In this document: positions 58,663-64,000 of the stretch, in pieces
Layout of the letters: each line of letters opens with the position of its first letter
Position numbering within the stretch: position 1 is the first letter of the stretch
Position numbers and translations under genes: made by a program
Assembly: GCA_025062245.1 (NCBI GenBank)
Contig: JANXAD010000001.1
Coordinates: 1 to 64,000 of the forward strand
Reading direction: 5' to 3'
Length of the DNA stretch: 64,000 nucleotides
Source: Thermodesulfobacteriaceae bacterium
Lineage (GTDB): Bacteria > Desulfobacterota > Thermodesulfobacteria > Thermodesulfobacteriales > Thermodesulfobacteriaceae
Notes under the pieces: generated by a model
What the model saw: only the letters and a program-made list of their open reading frames with translations
The model's database searches: none
Told to the model about the DNA's origin: nothing

Positions 58663-59886
58663 TTATAACATCTTTTCAGCTATATAAACCGTTAAATCTC
58701 CTAACATGTTAGTATAGGAACCTAATTCGTTATCATACCATCCATAGACTACTACTTGGGTTATAGGAATTTCTACGTGAGTACAAATGGTTTTTCCTAT
58801 TTCTGGGAGGGCTCTACAGATATCTACTTTAGCTAAAGCTGTGCGAGTATGGGTTTCTGTTCCTTCAATAATAGCTGCAGCCCTGGGATAGCCTATAATG
58901 TCTGAAGATACATTTTGTTCCATACTAAAAATAAGATAATCCTTATACTTAGTCTCTGAAGCCTCTTTATAAATTTGATTAATTAGTTCACGATTGATAT
59001 GATTTTCTATACTTTCGTCTTGAATATTAACCGTTAGAATTATTAAACTTCCTGTAGTCAGAGGAACTCTTACACTTTCAGCCATAAAACCTATTTTTTT
59101 CATTTCAGGTATTACTAAAGCTAAGGCATCTGCTGCACCTGTAGTAGTCAAAATAATATTATTAAAGACGCTTCTGGCTCTTCTTAAATCTCTGTCTCCC
59201 TCCTTAGGGACTTTATCCAAAACTACTTGCGAACTGGTAATCGCATGAACAGTCACCATAAAAGCTGAAAGTATCCGATCGGCTCCAAAATAATCTAAAA
59301 GAGGTTTCATCATATAGGCTAAACAAGTAGTAGTACAGGAAGCACCAGATATGATATGATGCCTATTAGGCTGATACATTTCCTCGTTTATTCCGTAAAC
59401 TATAGTTATAGCCTCTTCAGGAAGACCCTTTTCTTTATCCTTTATTCTAAAAGGTGCAGATACAATAACTTTTTCAGCTCCACTTAAAAAATGTCCCCTT
59501 ACCGAACCCTTAGCACTTTCAGGATCTGCATTGGGATCCCTAAATTTACCTGAACAATCTACTACCAATCTAACCCCTTCCTCCCTCCAGTTTATATCCT
59601 TAGGATTTCTATTTTTTCTTAAAATTTTTACCTTTATTCCATCTACCCACATAGTTCCTTCTTTTTCATCTAAGTTTTCTATAACCCTTTTACCCCTATA
59701 TCCATAAAGATAGGTAGGAAGCCATCCATAGGTACTATCCTTTTCTATGTAATTAGCAATATCTGTAAAGGAAGTTCCTACTTCTCTTCCAATATTTACT
59801 ACAATTTCTTTAAAATATTTTCTGGCTACATGATGCCAGAGGGTAAGTTTCCCTATCCTACCTAATCCATTTATTCCCAATTTCAT
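58663..59886 (-). CDS. Long-form glyceraldehyde-3-phosphate dehydrogenase variant (407 aa)
   Basis: GINGLGRIGK, ISGASCTTTCLAYMMKPLL, AESVRVPLTTGSLIILT, VVVYGWYDNELGSYTNML. Confidence 0.88.
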   Translation of the reverse strand: MKLGINGLGRIGKLTLWHHVARKYFKEIVVNIGREVGTSFTDIANYIEKDSTYGWLPTYLYGYRGKRVIENLDEKEGTMWVDGIKVKILRKNRNPKDINWREEGVRLVVDCSGKFRDPNADPESAKGSVRGHFLSGAEKVIVSAPFRIKDKEKGLPEEAITIVYGINEEMYQPNRHHIISGASCTTTCLAYMMKPLLDYFGADRILSAFMVTVHAITSSQVVLDKVPKEGDRDLRRARSVFNNIILTTTGAADALALVIPEMKKIGFMAESVRVPLTTGSLIILTVNIQDESIENHINRELINQIYKEASETKYKDYLIFSMEQNVSSDIIGYPRAAAIIEGTETHTRTALAKVDICRALPEIGKTICTHVEIPITQVVVYGWYDNELGSYTNMLGDLTVYIAEKML

Positions 59887-59910
59887 CTCTATTTCCCCCC
59901 TTCTTTTATT

Positions 59911-62900
59911 TTATATTTTACACTCACTGAGTCTCCCTTTAAAGATGTGTCCATTTAAACCGTTTATAGTAATCCAATCTCCCAATTTTAAAGTAATTCC
60001 CTCAATTCTGGCTTCCTTTTGTAAGTCATTGATGCTTAACTTTTCACATCCCACCACACACACCTTTCCTAATCTGGAAGCCACTATGGCAGCATGGGAA
60101 GTTTGCCCACCTCGAGCAGTTAAAATTCCATCTACCAAGGAAATCTCCCTAATGTTATCAGGAACCGTATCGTATCTTAAAAGAATTAAAGGCTCTCCTT
60201 GAAGCTTAAGAACTTCTATATCTTGAAGATTAAACACCACCCTTCCCGAAAGTAATCCTCCTGAAACTCCTATACCCTTACCTATATATTCTAAATCCGA
60301 TAGCACTTCCTTTTTTACGAAAGGAACCATCTTTTCTTCTCTCAAGATAATATCTCTTACTTGAAGAATATAAAGATCTTCACTTTTTTCACTTTCAAAG
60401 GTAAATTCTATCTCTTGATGTCCCCAATCTTTTTCATAAACTAAGTAATAAGCTAAATCCAAAAGGGATTTATAAATTTCAGGGAAAGCCTCTTCTAAAC
60501 TGGGGCCCTCTCTTTCTTCCCACTTCCTCTGTTCTATAGAAATAGGATAGGTATTTACTAAACCAGATACAATATCTTCCCCTTGATTGTGGGTAGTATA
60601 GTCTCCCCAGAGCACAACCCTGGGAAATTTTCCTATCGGAGAGGTAGTAAAACTTACCCCTGTGCCTGCCATAGGACCCTTGTTTCCAAAAACCATTTGC
60701 TGAACAATAACCGCTGTTCCCCATTCTTCAGCTATTTGCATAATTTCTCGATAGGTGTTAGCTTTATTATTATACCAAGAATCTAAAATAAGTTCTATAC
60801 TTTTAAAAAGTTGCTCCCAAGGATCATCACTAATTTCAATACCCTGTTCCAAAACCTTCTCTCTATATAAAAGGGCTAATTCTTGCATCTGTTCTCCGGT
60901 AAATTCTCTCTTCATTTTTACACCATATTTTCTTTTATGTTCCCTCATCAAGTTATTAAAAAAGTCTCTATTTACTCCATAAGCCATAGCCCAACTTTGC
61001 ACAAATCTTCTATAGGTATCCCAGGCAAACCAAAGATTTTGTGTTTTTTCAGCTAGCCCCTTCACTAAGTCTAAATTAAGACCTACATTCAAAATGGAAC
61101 TCATCATCCCTGGCATAGAAATAGCTGAACCACTTCTTACGCTCAAAATTAAAGAATTATTTACGCATCCATACTTCTTACCAGTTAAGACCTCTAAAAC
61201 CCTTATAGCCTCCTTAAGGGTATTCTTATAATCTTCCTCTAATTCAGGATACCTTTTCATTAATTCATAACATCTAAAAATTTCCGTAGTCAAAATAAAG
61301 CCATAGGGAATTTTAAAATTTTTAACCTTCTCATCTCTTGAAAGAAGTAGAAGATTATAACCTTTATTACCTAAATAAATCAAGTCTGAGACCAAAAAAT
61401 TAGGCTGATGAATAAAAGATATGGTCTTTCTTTTATCATAACTCATAAGAAGATTTAAATCCCTTTTATCAAACTTATCTATATAATCAGATAAGAGTTG
61501 ATAAACCTTTCTTAAAAATTTATCTAAGTATTTTAAGGCAAATCCAGATCCTATTATTTCTCTAATAATAATTTCACTTATATAAAAATATCTTTCCTCA
61601 GGATTTAACTTATCTAAATATTGTTTATATTTAAAACATAAATTTTCAGAATCTAAATTAGAAAAAATTAAAGGAAAAACTTTGAGATAGGGATTAATAT
61701 AATAAGACTTAACAATGTGTTGAACACCATCTATAAGTCCCTTAAATATATCTAAATACTGATAATAAGAAAGGGGATAACTTTTTAAAGAATTTTCTAA
61801 TAGTTTTAAATATAAATTAAATTTTTGAGAAGATATACCATCTATTACTAAAGCCTTTTTAAAAATTTTTAGAATCTTTAATATTTCAAAAAAGCTTAAT
61901 TTAGTAATAATAGAAAGTTCAAAGTTGTCTACAATTTCTTCAAAATATTTATTAGCTAAATATTCTAACCTGAAGGTTAAGCCTAAAGCATCAAATTTTT
62001 TTTCCTTATATCTTCCATACATAGAAGGAATATCTACTGCTACATGTCTTTTTAATATAATTTCTTCTACAGGAGTAAATTTTTCAGAAGATAAAATTAT
62101 TTTATCTTTTAATTCGTTTAACCAAAAAAGTATTTTATCTAATTTGTTATAAACTGAAATTTTTGATTCCACTAAAGATTCAATTTCTTGAACAAATTCA
62201 AATCCAGCTTGTTTATATTGATTAACAAACATTTTAATATCATTTAACATTCCATAATACTTTTGATATTCAAGTTTATATAAATAAATAAGTAAATATA
62301 ATTTCTTTTTATAAATTTCCTCTCCCTCTACTTGTTCCAATTTCTCTTTAATATAATTTATATCCTTTTCAAGAAGTATTTCTAAATTTTCTAAATTCAA
62401 ATCTTTAAGTAGAGAATGTAAAATATTATATATAGGTATATAATAATCTCGGTCTTCTTTTAAAATTTTCTCTAATAAAACATCAGGAATATAGCTTTTA
62501 ATAAAATTTTCATCTAAAGTATACCAAAATTTTAAAATATCTTTAATAAAACTAATGGCTAAACTTGAATTTTCTATATGAATAAATTTTCTTAAAAAAT
62601 GTATTAATGTATCACTTCTTTGAAATAATTCGTCAATCTCAGTAGATAAATCTCTGATTAATCCTTCTGCACCAATCTCATTATAATAAACAGGTAAACA
62701 TTTACAAAACTGCTTAACTAAGTTATAAACTGGTTTAATAGTTGAATTTAAGAGCTTAGTTACCTCTCTTTGAAAAAGATCGGTATCTCTAATAGAAACT
62801 CCATAGAGTTTTAAATTTAAAGTTAAGGCAGAAAGTAAACTACTACACCATTCAGGATTGGTTTCAAAAATTTCTAACCATACCTTTATGTTCAAGAGAT

Positions 62901-64000
62901 GATTGGGATTTTGTTTTATCCTCCAGGTCTCATCTATCCCTTCAATTTTAGGAGGTTGAAATCCAAATTTTACTATTTCGTTTATTAATAACTCCGTAAG
63001 ATAAACATCCTTCTTATTTAAAATACAAATCCCTATGTTTTTAATACACTCTAAGGCTGTCGAAGGATATAAATTTAAATTTTCCTTTAAAATTCTAAAA
63101 AATTTAGTCAAAAATTCCTCTAAATTTTTAAAAATTTTAGACTCAATTAAAATAATCAAAATTCTATTTACCTCTCTAATAAGTTCCTCATGAATTAGGT
63201 TTAATCCAGGATTTTCTATGAGCTTGAATAAAAATAAAAGCCTCTTTTCATCAGAAAAAACACTATCATCTAACTTATTAATTTCATAAATTATTTCTTT
63301 AAGCTCTTTTAATAAGTCTAAATGGTCAGGATATTGTAATAAAACTTCTAAATTAAATTGATTTTTTTCTAAAGCCTCTGCCAGACGATTAAAATAGGAA
63401 AAACTAAAGTTTAGTACCTTAGACACTTTATTTTCTAAAGGTTTTAATAAATTTTCTACCTCTCCTTCCACTAACTTTTTCCACAACTCATAAGTTAAGT
63501 TATATGCTCTTTTTAGTAAATATATACATATATCATTTAACTCTTCATCTAATTTAAACCGATTTAATTTTTTAATTAGTTTTTTGAAGGAATAATAATT
63601 TTCTAAAAAATTTAAAAAGTAAACCAAGGGCAAATTAGATACAGCTTTTAAAACTTCCTTTAATACTTGAGAAAATTCTTCAAAGTCCTTTTCAAAAATA
63701 ATATCTAAGGTTCTATCTAAAATAGAGAAAATAGTTTCAGAGGTTTTAATATTAATCTGTCTATTTTCTTCAAAGAATTTAAAAAGAAGATCAAAAATAA
63801 GCCAATATCCCTGAATTTTATAGGGATGTCTAATTAAAAAGGGAAGGTTTCGGATGAAAAAATTGCGAAATTCTTCTAAGACTAAGAGATTATTCTTATA
63901 GGGATGAAAGATTTCCTTAAGTAAGGTTTCTATTTGAGATTTAAGGGCAGGAAATTTTTCAAAAATTTGCAAAAAAATACTATATTTAGGATCATAATAA
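59911..64000 (-). CDS. Giant PPDK-like protein: long helical N-terminus, ATP-grasp and phosphohistidine domains, no PEP/pyruvate barrel; open at the window edge
   Basis: LILSVRSGSAISMPGMMSSILNVGLN, GGQTSHAAIVASRLGKVCVVG (catalytic His), ends ~40 aa later. The frame stays open past the track TTG start at 63972 to the window edge (..YYDPKYSIFLQIFEKF). Confidence 0.8.
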   Translation of the reverse strand, partial: YYDPKYSIFLQIFEKFPALKSQIETLLKEIFHPYKNNLLVLEEFRNFFIRNLPFLIRHPYKIQGYWLIFDLLFKFFEENRQINIKTSETIFSILDRTLDIIFEKDFEEFSQVLKEVLKAVSNLPLVYFLNFLENYYSFKKLIKKLNRFKLDEELNDICIYLLKRAYNLTYELWKKLVEGEVENLLKPLENKVSKVLNFSFSYFNRLAEALEKNQFNLEVLLQYPDHLDLLKELKEIIYEINKLDDSVFSDEKRLLFLFKLIENPGLNLIHEELIREVNRILIILIESKIFKNLEEFLTKFFRILKENLNLYPSTALECIKNIGICILNKKDVYLTELLINEIVKFGFQPPKIEGIDETWRIKQNPNHLLNIKVWLEIFETNPEWCSSLLSALTLNLKLYGVSIRDTDLFQREVTKLLNSTIKPVYNLVKQFCKCLPVYYNEIGAEGLIRDLSTEIDELFQRSDTLIHFLRKFIHIENSSLAISFIKDILKFWYTLDENFIKSYIPDVLLEKILKEDRDYYIPIYNILHSLLKDLNLENLEILLEKDINYIKEKLEQVEGEEIYKKKLYLLIYLYKLEYQKYYGMLNDIKMFVNQYKQAGFEFVQEIESLVESKISVYNKLDKILFWLNELKDKIILSSEKFTPVEEIILKRHVAVDIPSMYGRYKEKKFDALGLTFRLEYLANKYFEEIVDNFELSIITKLSFFEILKILKIFKKALVIDGISSQKFNLYLKLLENSLKSYPLSYYQYLDIFKGLIDGVQHIVKSYYINPYLKVFPLIFSNLDSENLCFKYKQYLDKLNPEERYFYISEIIIREIIGSGFALKYLDKFLRKVYQLLSDYIDKFDKRDLNLLMSYDKRKTISFIHQPNFLVSDLIYLGNKGYNLLLLSRDEKVKNFKIPYGFILTTEIFRCYELMKRYPELEEDYKNTLKEAIRVLEVLTGKKYGCVNNSLILSVRSGSAISMPGMMSSILNVGLNLDLVKGLAEKTQNLWFAWDTYRRFVQSWAMAYGVNRDFFNNLMREHKRKYGVKMKREFTGEQMQELALLYREKVLEQGIEISDDPWEQLFKSIELILDSWYNNKANTYREIMQIAEEWGTAVIVQQMVFGNKGPMAGTGVSFTTSPIGKFPRVVLWGDYTTHNQGEDIVSGLVNTYPISIEQRKWEEREGPSLEEAFPEIYKSLLDLAYYLVYEKDWGHQEIEFTFESEKSEDLYILQVRDIILREEKMVPFVKKEVLSDLEYIGKGIGVSGGLLSGRVVFNLQDIEVLKLQGEPLILLRYDTVPDNIREISLVDGILTARGGQTSHAAIVASRLGKVCVVGCEKLSINDLQKEARIEGITLKLGDWITINGLNGHIFKGRLSECKI

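Noticed and set aside
60479-60724. - strand 81-aa ORF within the PPDK-like gene
   Set aside because: Alternative-frame shadow of the conserved ATP-grasp region.
60583-62152. Short + strand ORFs (60583-60786, 60755-60982, 61925-62152; also 59945-60202) within the PPDK-like gene
   Set aside because: Antisense shadows in an AT-rich coding region.

Overview
The window is a dense, AT-rich bacterial chromosomal segment. Gene content suggests a thermophilic Thermodesulfobacteriota-like organism; this is inference and no 16S is present. It is mostly housekeeping genes: pdxA, dnaK-grpE, nadC, ppaC, a pilZ-motA-motB motility operon, der, a RACo-like ASKHA protein with archease, comEC, an F1 plus b/b' ATP synthase operon, mreC-mreD-mrdA-rodA, thrC, selA, cinA-thpR, a tandem pair of 2-hydroxyacid dehydrogenases, a MEMO-family protein, a ParB-like protein, a full dcw division/peptidoglycan cluster (mraZ to ftsZ), rsfS, glmS, cmk, nusB, a GAPDH variant, and a giant PPDK-like protein open at the right edge. 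There are no tRNA, rRNA, CRISPR or defence islands that I can support. The main leads are: (1) the dcw cluster has no ftsW, and its ftsI slot holds a 330-aa FtsI-like protein without recognisable SxxK/SxN/KTG motifs in the transpeptidase region; (2) rsfS appears to use an ATA start codon overlapping the upstream stop (ATAG) behind a good Shine-Dalgarno; (3) a 10-bp-periodic MraZ-box-like repeat abuts the mraZ start codon; (4) the second of two tandem 2-hydroxyacid dehydrogenases has lost the catalytic His (TPH to TPR); (5) a near-consensus sigma-28 promoter precedes pilZ-motAB; (6) two decayed IS elements; (7) a glycosyltransferase is split at a 9-A homopolymer.
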